This document shows positions 49,949-58,552 of a stretch of 64,000 bases of DNA, piece after piece. Numbering within the stretch: position 1 is the stretch's first letter; each line of letters begins with the position of its first letter. A program made the translations under genes and the position numbers. Source of the DNA: Sinomicrobium soli (GTDB lineage: Bacteria; Bacteroidota; Bacteroidia; Flavobacteriales; Flavobacteriaceae); the NCBI RefSeq assembly GCF_003285545.1, contig NZ_QLNV01000013.1, positions 1 to 64,000 of the forward strand, in the 5' to 3' direction. The notes below the pieces were generated by a model. The model was not told where the DNA came from. It saw nothing but the letters and a program-made list of their open reading frames with translations, and did not search any database.

Positions 49949-50581
49949 CTACAGGTCTATCACTTTTACGCTATTGCGGAACAGCTGTATTTTCCCCTGG
50001 TTTTCCAGCTTTTTCAATAGCCGTGAGATCACTACTCTCGAAGTATTCAGATCCCGGGCTATCTCCTGGTGTGTGGTATGTATCACCTCGTCCCTGGCGA
50101 TCATGGCCTTGTCCCGAAGGTATTTGAGAAGCCGTTCGTCCATCTTGAGAAAGGCAATGCTGTCTATGGTTTCGAGCATTTCCATCAGCCGGTCGTGATA
50201 ACTCTGCAGTATAAACTGCCTCCAGGTCTTGTAGGTGGCCATCCAGACCTCCATTTTCTCCACCGGGATCATCACCAGGGTGGTATCGGTCTCGGCCACG
50301 GCACGGATCTCGCTTTTTGCCGAGCCTACGCAGCACGACAGGGTCATGGTACAGGTATCGCCCTTTTCTATAAAATAAAGGACCAGCTCCCGGCCCTTGT
50401 CGTCCTCCCTCAGTATTTTTACCGCTCCGTTAAGAATGAGCGGCATCCCTCTTATAGGGTCTCCGATATCCATGAACTGAAATCCTTCCGGTACTTTCTT
50501 AAGGGACCCGATCCTGCTGATCTCCTCGAGAAGAGCCGGTTCGAAAAGATAGTCGTAGTTTTGCTTTAGCACTTCTAACAT
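49949..50581 (-). CDS. Crp/Fnr-family regulator of the sulfur operon
   Basis: A 210-residue regulator. Residues about 15-125 are a cyclic-nucleotide-binding-type sensor fold, and residues about 140-210 a winged helix with HQEIARDLNTSRVVISRLLK. A Cys pair in TMTLSCCVGSAKSEIRAVAE lies in the sensor domain and could react with persulfide or oxidants; this is inference. It heads the operon with TauE/SafE (94 nt gap) and the MBL-rhodanese protein, and is the natural candidate to bind the palindromes upstream at 50762-50815. Confidence 0.87.
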   Translation of the reverse strand: MLEVLKQNYDYLFEPALLEEISRIGSLKKVPEGFQFMDIGDPIRGMPLILNGAVKILREDDKGRELVLYFIEKGDTCTMTLSCCVGSAKSEIRAVAETDTTLVMIPVEKMEVWMATYKTWRQFILQSYHDRLMEMLETIDSIAFLKMDERLLKYLRDKAMIARDEVIHTTHQEIARDLNTSRVVISRLLKKLENQGKIQLFRNSVKVIDL

Positions 50582-50824
50582 ACCTCTAATATAATCAATA
50601 ATTACATTACGGGAAGCGGATTAAATACTGAACCCGTTCAAACTTTCATTTATCCCGGTAAGCAGGACTTCCTCTGTAGACCTTGTTGATTACTGACCGG
50701 TGAACATTCGGGGAGATATCTTCCGGTCCTTGTTGAAACTGTTTTGCTAAAAACTCCATAATTGTTTATTCCGGCAAACAAAAACACATATTTTTTGTTT
50801 ATTCCAGTAAACAAAATTGATTTT
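50582..50824. other. Upstream region of the Crp/Fnr gene
   Basis: AT-rich gap with the two palindromes at 50762-50815 and a degenerate third site around 50649-50663 (TTTATCCCGGTAAGC). No exact TAnnTTTG element was recognised on the minus strand. Confidence 0.5.
50762..50815. promoter_or_regulatory. Tandem palindromic operators
   Basis: Site 1 (50762-50781) has arms TTGTTT and AAACAA around ATTCCGGC. Site 2 (50794-50815) has perfect 8-bp arms TTTGTTTA and TAAACAAA around TTCCAG. The two centres are about 33 bp apart, close to three helical turns. They lie 181-234 nt upstream of the Crp/Fnr start. Confidence 0.7.
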
Positions 50825-50935
50825 TCACAATACCCTCCTTATCACTGCCGCGACAAAGACCATCGAGAATACCGGGGCAAACCCGAGGTATGAAACGGAA
50901 ACCTGCCTGCTGATCCCGGTTATCGGGTAAAACAT
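50825..50935 (-). CDS. Possible 36-residue small protein
   Basis: A short frame starts with ATG one base after the acyl-CoA dehydrogenase stop and would encode a peptide starting MFYPITGISRQVSVSYLGFA and ending in a hydrophobic stretch plus RRVL. Tight spacing and hydrophobicity allow a small membrane peptide, but no homologue is known to me and it may be chance. Confidence 0.2.
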   Translation of the reverse strand: MFYPITGISRQVSVSYLGFAPVFSMVFVAAVIRRVL

Positions 50936-50936
50936 C

Positions 50937-52127
50937 CTATTTAAAAGCTCCGAATCCCGTAATATCGGCCCCGGTGATCAGCAGGTGTATATCGTGGGTA
51001 CCCTCATAGGTGATCACACTTTCCAGGTTCATCATATGCCTCATAATGCTGTATTCCCCCGTAATACCCATGGCCCCGAGCACCTGCCGGGCCTCCCGGG
51101 CAATCCGGAGGGCCATTTCCACGTTATTCCGCTTGGCCATGGAGATCTGTGCCGAGGTGGCCCTGTCTTCATTGCGCAGCACCCCCAGCCTCCAGGTCAG
51201 CAGCTGGGCCTTGGTAATTTCGGTGATCATCTCGGCCAGTTTTTTCTGCTGTAACTGTGTCGCCGCTATGGGTTTGCCGAACTGTATACGTTCCCTGGCA
51301 TACCTCAGGGCAGTATCATAGCAGTCCATGGCCGCGCCTATCGCCCCCCAGGCAATCCCGTAACGGGCCGAATCCAGGCACCCCAGCGGAGCGCCGAGAC
51401 CGCTCTTTTCCGGAAGCAGGTTTTCTTTGGGCACCTTTACATTGTCAAAGATCAGTTCGCCCGTAGCCGAAGCCCGGAGCGACCATTTATTATGCGTTTC
51501 CGGGGTGGTAAATCCTTCCATGCCCCGTTCTGCGATCAGGCCGTATACCCTGCCTTCTTCATTTTTTGCCCACACTATGGCCAGGTCGGCAAAGGGCGCA
51601 TTGGATATCCACATTTTGGCCCCGTTGAGCAGCAGGTGGTCTCCCATATCCCTGAAAGTGGTGGTCATCCCACCCGGATTAGATCCATGGTCGGGCTCGG
51701 TAAGCCCGAAACAACCCATCAGTTTCCCTTCGGCAAGGCCGGGGAGATATTTCTTCTTTTGTGCCTCGGTACCGTATTTCCATATGGGGTACATGACCAG
51801 CGACGACTGTACCGATGCCGTAGAACGGATACCGCTATCGCCCCGCTCTATTTCCTGCATGATAAGCCCGTAACTGATCTGGTCCAGCCCGGCCCCGCCG
51901 TACGCTTCCGGAATATACGGCCCGAAGGCGCCTATCTCTGCCAGTCCTCCCAGAAGTTTTTCGGGAAACTCCGCACGCTGGGCAAAGTCTTCGATAACCG
52001 GTGATACTTCCCGCTTCACCCATTCCCTGCACGCCGAACGCACCAGCTTGTGCTCGTCGGAAAGAAGGTCGTCGAGATGATAATAATCGGGGGCTTCAAA
52101 AAGATCGGCTTTCATGGATGTCTGCAT
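50937..52127 (-). CDS. Acyl-CoA dehydrogenase, glutaryl-CoA dehydrogenase type
   Basis: A 396-residue flavoenzyme of normal length. FAD and substrate motifs include CFGLTEPDHGSNPGGMTTTF and the C-terminal ITGEYSIMRHMMNLESVITY. The catalytic base is Glu375 in TYEGTHDIHLLITGADITG, the ending typical of glutaryl-CoA dehydrogenases, which oxidise and decarboxylate glutaryl-CoA to crotonyl-CoA in lysine and tryptophan breakdown. It has its own promoter and appears monocistronic. A short-chain acyl-CoA specificity cannot be excluded from sequence alone. Confidence 0.9.
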   Translation of the reverse strand: MQTSMKADLFEAPDYYHLDDLLSDEHKLVRSACREWVKREVSPVIEDFAQRAEFPEKLLGGLAEIGAFGPYIPEAYGGAGLDQISYGLIMQEIERGDSGIRSTASVQSSLVMYPIWKYGTEAQKKKYLPGLAEGKLMGCFGLTEPDHGSNPGGMTTTFRDMGDHLLLNGAKMWISNAPFADLAIVWAKNEEGRVYGLIAERGMEGFTTPETHNKWSLRASATGELIFDNVKVPKENLLPEKSGLGAPLGCLDSARYGIAWGAIGAAMDCYDTALRYARERIQFGKPIAATQLQQKKLAEMITEITKAQLLTWRLGVLRNEDRATSAQISMAKRNNVEMALRIAREARQVLGAMGITGEYSIMRHMMNLESVITYEGTHDIHLLITGADITGFGAFK

Positions 52128-52138
52128 TAAATTACACT

Positions 52139-52169
52139 CAAATATATCTAATCAAATATAACATTACAA
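52139..52169 (-). promoter_or_regulatory. Promoter of the acyl-CoA dehydrogenase gene
   Basis: On the minus strand TATATTTG (52146-52139) is preceded by TTG (52169-52167) at 20 nt. A second TATATTTG lies at 52160-52153. Both -7 matches are exact. Confidence 0.55.
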
Positions 52170-52220
52170 GTTGCTAATGTGATATTTCACAAAAAAACAG
52201 CATAACAGGGGAAAACCGGG

Positions 52221-52256
52221 AATAAAAAACCCCTCCGGACCCGGGGTCCGGAGGGG
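52221..52256 (-). terminator. Terminator of the GH92 operon
   Basis: A perfect 12-bp GC-rich stem, CCCCTCCGGACC (52230-52241) with GGTCCGGAGGGG (52245-52256), is followed on the minus strand by TTTTTTATT. It lies just past the last GH92 stop at 52277. Confidence 0.92.
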
Positions 52257-52276
52257 CTACCGGTAATCAGGAGCAA

Positions 52277-54673
52277 TTACCGGTAAAGGGTTGTGTTGGG
52301 TTTATCGCTCATATAAAATTTCAGGGTCCCTCCCGCGAGAATGTCCTCATGAGTGATAAAAGGCCGTTGCAATACTTCTCCGTTGAGCTCTGCCTTTTCT
52401 ACATACACATGGTCATCAGACTGGTTTTCGGCAACCACTTCAAAGGTGTTTCCGTTCTCGAGGTTGAGGACGGCGTGTTTTACCGCCGGGCTTCCGAGGG
52501 CATAGTCTGCCGAACCGGGAGCTACGGGATAGAAGCCGAGAGCGCTGAAAATGTACCAGGCACTCATCTGCCCGAAATCGTCGTTCCCGCCCAGACCGTC
52601 TGCCCCGGTCCGGTACATGCTGCGGAGGATCATCCGTATCTTGTCGTTGGATTTCCAGGGCGTGTCGGTCCAGTTGTACAGGTACACCACATGGTGCGAA
52701 GGCTCATTGCCGTGCACGTAGTTCCCGATGATCCCCTCCCGGCTGATATCTTCGGTCTTCTCGAAATACTTGTCAGGCAGGTCCATCGTAAACAGGGTGT
52801 CGAGGTGACTGGAAAAGAATTCCTTTCCTCCCATCATACCGATCATGGCAGCAGGGTCGTGAGGGACGTAAAGGCTGTAATTCCAGGCATTCCCCTCTAT
52901 AAAGCCCTGCCCGTGCGTGTCCAGGGGGTCAAAATCTTTTTTGAACGTACCGTCGCTGAGCTTCGGCCTCATAAAGCCGATGGTACTGTCGAATACGTTT
53001 TTGTAATTTTCCGATCTCGCCATAAACTCCTCATACTCCTTGTTCTTCCCGAGTTTTTTTGCCGCCTGTGCAATGGCCCAGTCGTCATAGGCGTATTCCA
53101 GCGTTTTGGAGACCGATGCCCCGCTTTTGTCTTCCGGCACATAGCCCAGGTCCATATAATATCCGAGTCCGTCATAATAAGGTACCCTGGCCGACCTTAC
53201 GCTGGCTTCAAGGGCGTGTTCCGCATCAAAATCCGCATTGCCCTTTACGATGGCATCGGCAATCACCGAAACACTGTGATATCCTATCATGCACCAGTTC
53301 TCGTTGGCGTAGTGCGACCATACGGGCAGCATGGGATGTACGCTCTGGTCGTAATGCGCCATCATCGACCTGACCATATCGGCATTGCGGGAAGGCTGCA
53401 ATACATTAAACAACGGATGCAGCGCACGGTAGGTATCCCATAGTGAAAAGCTGGTATAATTCACAAAATCTCCGGCCTGGTGCACGTTCATGTCCAGCCC
53501 CCGGTATTGGCCATCCACATCCATATATTCGGTAGGGCCGAGGAAGGCGTGGTACATGGCGGTATAAAAACTGACCTTGTCCTCGTCAGACACGGTTTCC
53601 ACCACCGCCTTGTTCAGTTCCCTGTTCCACAGTTCCCGGCCTTCTTCACGCACACGGTCGAAATCCCAATGGGGGATTTCCTCCTCCATGTTGGCCAGGG
53701 CCCCTTCGGTACTTACCGGTGATATGGCCAGTTTCACCTGTACCTGTTCCCCTTTTTCCACGTCAAAATCGAAGTAGGTACGCAGCTTTTTCCCGGCCAT
53801 TTCCGGAAAATTCTCATTCTGGTCAAACTTCCGCCAGAACCCCTTGTACACATTGTTGTCGTAATTGGCCTGGCCGTAATTCACAAATGGCTTGCTGAAC
53901 GACATGGCAAAATACACCGTACGGGTACGCGCCCAGCCGTGGGTTTGCCGGTAACCGGTAACCAGGGTATCGTTTTCCACCCTCACAAAGGTCCATACAT
54001 TCTTATCATCGTAATTGTAGATGCCCGACATGAGGTCGAGTATGACATGGGCCTTTTCCGTTTCGGGAAAAGTATACCGGTGCATGCCCACCCGGTTGCT
54101 GGCCGTGAGTTCGGCATTGATGCCATGATCGTCGAGCAGTACACTGTAATAGGCCGGTTCGGCTTTCTCATGGTCATGGGAAAACCGCGAACGGAAGCCG
54201 TTTTCCGGTTTATCTGCCGTTCCCGGATTGAGTTGCAGTTCTCCCATAGTGGGCATCACGAGAAAATCACCCAGGTCGGAGTGCCCGGTACCGCTGAAAT
54301 GGGTATGGCTGAACCCCACTATGGTCTGGTCGTCGTATTGATAGCCTGCACAGTACCGGTATACATCGGGGTTGTATTTCCCGTCTACCGCATAGGGTAT
54401 GGTATCGGTATCCGGGCTGAGCTGTACGCTTCCGAAAGGCACGGTGGCCCCGGGGTAGGTATGGCCCATTTTTGCCGTACCGATCATGGGATCCACATAA
54501 CGGGCCAGGTCTTGTATTTCCTGTTTTTCTCCGTTTTCCGAAGCCCGGGAAGCTGTTTCCTTATGATCTGAGCATGCCGCCAGCAAAACCGAGGTGGCGA
54601 TCATAAGCCCCGTATATCCCTTCCTGAGAAAGGGATATACGGCAGGTCTCATTTGTTCTGAATGTTCCGACAT
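52277..54673 (-). CDS. GH92 alpha-mannosidase-type lipoprotein (second copy in operon)
   Basis: A 798-residue lipoprotein (lipobox LLAACSD). The family start DLARYVDPMIGTAKMGHTYP-GATVPFG is complete, followed by GFSHTHFSGTGHSDLGDFLV, NENWCMIGYHSVSVIADAIV and the C-terminal acidic signature GGNDDFGQMSAWYIFSALGF. GH92 enzymes are calcium-dependent exo-acting alpha-mannosidases. An ATG at 54652 is an alternative start. It lies 9 nt after the other GH92 gene and is probably translationally linked to it. Confidence 0.93.
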   Translation of the reverse strand: MSEHSEQMRPAVYPFLRKGYTGLMIATSVLLAACSDHKETASRASENGEKQEIQDLARYVDPMIGTAKMGHTYPGATVPFGSVQLSPDTDTIPYAVDGKYNPDVYRYCAGYQYDDQTIVGFSHTHFSGTGHSDLGDFLVMPTMGELQLNPGTADKPENGFRSRFSHDHEKAEPAYYSVLLDDHGINAELTASNRVGMHRYTFPETEKAHVILDLMSGIYNYDDKNVWTFVRVENDTLVTGYRQTHGWARTRTVYFAMSFSKPFVNYGQANYDNNVYKGFWRKFDQNENFPEMAGKKLRTYFDFDVEKGEQVQVKLAISPVSTEGALANMEEEIPHWDFDRVREEGRELWNRELNKAVVETVSDEDKVSFYTAMYHAFLGPTEYMDVDGQYRGLDMNVHQAGDFVNYTSFSLWDTYRALHPLFNVLQPSRNADMVRSMMAHYDQSVHPMLPVWSHYANENWCMIGYHSVSVIADAIVKGNADFDAEHALEASVRSARVPYYDGLGYYMDLGYVPEDKSGASVSKTLEYAYDDWAIAQAAKKLGKNKEYEEFMARSENYKNVFDSTIGFMRPKLSDGTFKKDFDPLDTHGQGFIEGNAWNYSLYVPHDPAAMIGMMGGKEFFSSHLDTLFTMDLPDKYFEKTEDISREGIIGNYVHGNEPSHHVVYLYNWTDTPWKSNDKIRMILRSMYRTGADGLGGNDDFGQMSAWYIFSALGFYPVAPGSADYALGSPAVKHAVLNLENGNTFEVVAENQSDDHVYVEKAELNGEVLQRPFITHEDILAGGTLKFYMSDKPNTTLYR

Positions 54674-54682
54674 ATTATACTT

Positions 54683-56983
54683 TTATTCATTAGACAGGGA
54701 ATAGGGAAAATCAGCCTTATCCGTTCCCCGGTTCCGGTTGGGCTCCCCGGACATCTCCATATCGATCACGGCCCCTTTCATGAGTTCCTCGTGGCTCAGC
54801 CAGTTTTTGCCGTACTCCTGTCCGTTGACGCTCATCCTGCTGATATACCGGTTGTCCCTGTCATTTCCGGGAGCGTTGATCACCACTTCCTTCCCGTTCT
54901 GCAATTTCAGGGTCATCTTCTTAAACAGCGGAGCTCCCATCACGTATTGATCGGTAGCAGGGCATACCGGGTAGAATCCCATGGCTGAGAACACATACCA
55001 GGCCGAGGTTTGCCCGTTATCCTCATCCCCGCAGTACCCGTCTGGAGTAGGCCGGTACATCCGCTCCATGGTTTCACGTACCCAGTATTGGGCTTTCCAG
55101 GGTTCTCCCGCGTAGTTATACAGGTAGATCATATGCTGTATGGGCTGGTTCCCGTGTGCGTACTGGCCCATATCGGCGATCTGCATTTCGCGGATCTCGT
55201 GGATCACACCACCGTAATAACTGTCGTCAAATACAGGGGGCAGGCTGAATACGGTGTCCAGTTGCTTTACGAACTCCTTTTCTCCCCCCATCAGGTCTAT
55301 AAGCCCCTGCACGTCGTGAAATACCGACCAGGTGTAATGCCAGCTGTTCCCTTCGGTAAAGGCATCACCCCATTTGAAGGGATTGAAAGGCGCCATGAAT
55401 TTGCCATCCTTGTTCTTTCCCCTCATCAGCCTGGTCTCAGGGTCAAAAAGATTTTTGTAATTAAGGCTCCGTTTTTTATAGCGCTTTATTTCCTTTTTGG
55501 GTTTTCCCAGTTTTTTGGCCAGTTGATAGATGGTAAAATCATCGTAGGCATACTCCAGGGTACGGGCTGCATTTTCGTTGATGCCAACGTCATAGGGCAC
55601 ATAACCGAGGTCTGTGTAATACGCTGCTCCGGCACGTCCCACGGCAGTGAGCGGACCGGCGTTGTTTGCCCCGTGGATCAACGCTTCGTACAGGGTCTCG
55701 ATATCGTAATCGAAGTCTTCCCCGATCTTCAGGTAGGCATCGGAGACCACGGAGGCGGAATTATTCCCCACCATGACGTTCCTGAGCCCCGGGCTGGCCC
55801 ATTCCGGCAGCCATCCGCTTTCCTTATAGGCATTGGCCAGGCCTTCCTGCATCTGGGCGTTCATCTCCGGGTACAGCAGGTTCAGGAAGGGGAAAAGGGA
55901 ACGGAAGGTATCCCAGAAACCGGTATCGGTAAACATATAGCCGGGCAGGACCTCCCCGTTGTAAGGGCTGTAATGTACTACATCACCATTTTCATCGTAT
56001 TCGAAAAACTTTCTCGGGAACAGCAGCGAGCGGTACAGGCAGGAATAGAACGTACGCATCTGCTCCACGGTACCTCCTTCGGGGGTAATGCGCCCCAGTA
56101 CCTTGTTCCACTCGTCGTATCCCTTTTGTTTTACTGTATCGAAACCGTCGTTGCCGATCTCGTTGAGATTGCGCTCTGCCTGCTCGTAGCTTATAAAGGA
56201 AGAAGCCACTTTTGCATTGACCTGTTCTCCCTTTCCTGTCCTGAATCCTATAACAGCACCGGCGTGATCGGCCTCGACCTCGAGGGCATCGCCCAGCTTG
56301 TCCCCGCTGAAGGTATGGGTAAATTCAAAAGGTTTATCAAATACGATAACAAAGTAATTTTTGAAATTATCCGGTACCCCTCCGCTGTTTTTGGTAGTGT
56401 AACCGATAATCTTGTTTTCGGAAGGGATGATCTTTACCCGGGACCCTTTGTCGAAGGCATCGACAACCACAAACGACTTGTCGTTCTCCGGGAAGGTAAA
56501 GCGAAAACGCGCCGCCCGTTCGGTTGGCGTGATCTCGGTAGTCACATCGTGGTCGGCCAGGTAAACGCTGTAGTAATACGGCGTTACCGTTTCGGCCTTG
56601 TGGGAAAACCAGCTGGCACGGCCGTCCTGGTCAAACCGCAGTTCTCCCGTTACCGGCATGATGGCAAACTGTCCGTAATCATTCATCCACGGTGAGGGCT
56701 GATGCGTCTGTTTGAACCCCCGTATCTTGTCTGCACTGTACATATACGCCCAGCCATCGCCCATTTCCCCGGTCTGGGGCGTCCAGAAATTCATCCCCCA
56801 CGGGCGGGCAATTGCCGGGTATACATTACCGTTGGAAAGACTGTGTTTGGAATCGGTTCCCATTAGCGGACTGGCCCATTCCACCGGGTTCTCCACCCGG
56901 TCTACCATAACCGTCTGCGCCCGGGGCACTCCGGACAGCATTGTTACGGCGAGTAGAAATACTGTTAATGATCTCTTATTCAT
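54683..56983 (-). CDS. GH92 alpha-mannosidase-type enzyme (first copy in operon)
   Basis: A 766-residue exported protein with a cleavable signal peptide (MNKRSLTVFLLAVTMLSGVP-RAQ), not a lipobox. Family motifs are present in diverged form: VEWASPLMGTDSKHSLSNGN-VYPAIARPWG, GFKQTHQPSPWMNDYGQFAI, PEWASPGLRNVMVGNNSASV and CGDEDNGQTSAWYVFSAMGF. The differences from the neighbouring GH92, in the loops around the active site, suggest another linkage or substrate. It follows susD by 39 nt. Confidence 0.92.
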   Translation of the reverse strand: MNKRSLTVFLLAVTMLSGVPRAQTVMVDRVENPVEWASPLMGTDSKHSLSNGNVYPAIARPWGMNFWTPQTGEMGDGWAYMYSADKIRGFKQTHQPSPWMNDYGQFAIMPVTGELRFDQDGRASWFSHKAETVTPYYYSVYLADHDVTTEITPTERAARFRFTFPENDKSFVVVDAFDKGSRVKIIPSENKIIGYTTKNSGGVPDNFKNYFVIVFDKPFEFTHTFSGDKLGDALEVEADHAGAVIGFRTGKGEQVNAKVASSFISYEQAERNLNEIGNDGFDTVKQKGYDEWNKVLGRITPEGGTVEQMRTFYSCLYRSLLFPRKFFEYDENGDVVHYSPYNGEVLPGYMFTDTGFWDTFRSLFPFLNLLYPEMNAQMQEGLANAYKESGWLPEWASPGLRNVMVGNNSASVVSDAYLKIGEDFDYDIETLYEALIHGANNAGPLTAVGRAGAAYYTDLGYVPYDVGINENAARTLEYAYDDFTIYQLAKKLGKPKKEIKRYKKRSLNYKNLFDPETRLMRGKNKDGKFMAPFNPFKWGDAFTEGNSWHYTWSVFHDVQGLIDLMGGEKEFVKQLDTVFSLPPVFDDSYYGGVIHEIREMQIADMGQYAHGNQPIQHMIYLYNYAGEPWKAQYWVRETMERMYRPTPDGYCGDEDNGQTSAWYVFSAMGFYPVCPATDQYVMGAPLFKKMTLKLQNGKEVVINAPGNDRDNRYISRMSVNGQEYGKNWLSHEELMKGAVIDMEMSGEPNRNRGTDKADFPYSLSNE

Positions 56984-57022
56984 AGGAGGTTTAAAAATTT
57001 ATTAAAAATACGGTTTTCTTAT

Positions 57023-58534
57023 CTACCACCCCGGGTTCTGGGACAGTTTGGTATTGTTGTTAATCTCTCTTTGGGGTACGGGAAACAGCAGGTACTTTTC
57101 CGTAAGGGTAGGGGGATTTTCTCCGTAAGAGAACCTATGTCCCACAAAATCATCCCATTGCCCGGACTCGAGGTTGAGTACTTTCCTCCTTCTTACCATA
57201 TCGAACCAGGTCTTGTTTTCAAAAGCCAGTTCGTGAAAACGCTCTTTCCAGATATCTTCCCGGCTTACCGAGGCATCAAAAAGCGGCAGGTTGGCCCTGT
57301 CGCGCACCTGGTTTACGGCATCCAGCACCTCTGCGGTAGCTCCGTAAGCCTCAAAACCGGCCTCCGCATAAGTCAACAGTACTTCCGCATAACGGATAAA
57401 TGTCCAGTTCAGGTCGTTTTGAGCCGTGCTCAACACCGCATCTTCATTAAAATATTTAAAAATATAATAATTGCCGAAAGAAACGGTATTGTCCGCATTT
57501 TCAATAGAAGGATATTCGGTAAAATAAAATTCCTGCTCTTCTATCCGCTTATCTCCGGCCTCATGAGACGCTATAAAGCTATTGGTAGGGTACATACATC
57601 CGAATTCATCAGAGAACCTGGATATCTTTTTTGCGCGCGGCAGCAACCAGGCAGTAAGGCCATTGGTAATATTTGCACCGGCAAAATACTGGTTCTGAAA
57701 AATAAATTCCCCGCTGTTCTCATTCTCCTTGTCATGAAGTTTACCGTAGGTATCAAACAGCTCGTAATCAAAATCATCTATCACTTCCTTAGCCTTATCG
57801 GCTGCGAGTTGATAATACTGATCCCCTGCCTGTAAGGGATAGCCTGCCATAGTGAGGTAAACACTGGAGAGCAGAGACTTTACCGTTCCGAGGGTAACCC
57901 TTCCGCTATCGTCAGTCTCGGGCAGACTGGCATTTTCAGCATCTGTAAGGTCCTGTACAATAAGCTCATAAACATCTGCCTGCGGAGACCTCTCGGGATA
58001 CAGCAATTCCGAATCAGCTTCTACCGGTTCCAGGATCAGCGGCACATCCCCGAAGATCCTTACCAGGTTGAAATAACTGAAGGCACGCATAAACCTGGCC
58101 TGCCCTATCAGGTTACTGACCTGGTTTTCATCCATTCCCTCGATTTCAGGGATACGCTCAATGGCCAGATTGGCGTTTGCGATTATCTTATACGACCTCT
58201 CCCACCATACGAAAAGGTAATTGTTCTCTGCATTGGTAGTCAGGGTACGCAGGTCATTATTGGCCTGGCTCTGCCCTACCTCGGTATTTACAAGCCCGGT
58301 AGGGAATTCCAGCATCATAAACGGGCTTTCCCCGTACGTCCCGGAGCCGTCGGACACAAACCTTAGCTCCGTGTAAAGTGTATTAATAGCGGCTTCGGCC
58401 TGGTCTGCCGTTTGAAAATATTCATCTTCCGTATAGTTGGATTTGTTATCCTCTTCGAGAAAATCCGAACACGATCCGAGCAGTAATGCAATACTGCCCA
58501 GAGCTGCCATATATGTATGTTTGATCAATTTCAT
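57023..58534 (-). CDS. SusD/RagB-family lipoprotein of the mannoside locus
   Basis: A 503-residue lipoprotein (lipobox LLLGSCSDF). SusD features are QTADQAEAAINTLYTELRFV, QARFMRAFSYFNLVRIFGDV-PLI and the C-terminal WKERFHELAFENKTWFDMVR. It lies 18 nt downstream of its susC and upstream of two GH92 genes, so it probably binds mannose-containing glycans or N-glycans at the surface. Confidence 0.94.
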   Translation of the reverse strand: MKLIKHTYMAALGSIALLLGSCSDFLEEDNKSNYTEDEYFQTADQAEAAINTLYTELRFVSDGSGTYGESPFMMLEFPTGLVNTEVGQSQANNDLRTLTTNAENNYLFVWWERSYKIIANANLAIERIPEIEGMDENQVSNLIGQARFMRAFSYFNLVRIFGDVPLILEPVEADSELLYPERSPQADVYELIVQDLTDAENASLPETDDSGRVTLGTVKSLLSSVYLTMAGYPLQAGDQYYQLAADKAKEVIDDFDYELFDTYGKLHDKENENSGEFIFQNQYFAGANITNGLTAWLLPRAKKISRFSDEFGCMYPTNSFIASHEAGDKRIEEQEFYFTEYPSIENADNTVSFGNYYIFKYFNEDAVLSTAQNDLNWTFIRYAEVLLTYAEAGFEAYGATAEVLDAVNQVRDRANLPLFDASVSREDIWKERFHELAFENKTWFDMVRRRKVLNLESGQWDDFVGHRFSYGENPPTLTEKYLLFPVPQREINNNTKLSQNPGW

Positions 58535-58552
58535 TGCTCCTGATTTTTCAGA

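Noticed and set aside
55010-56695. 561-codon open frame on the plus strand opposite a GH92 gene
   Set aside because: Antisense shadow of a well-supported GH92 coding region, with no signal, motif or promoter of its own.
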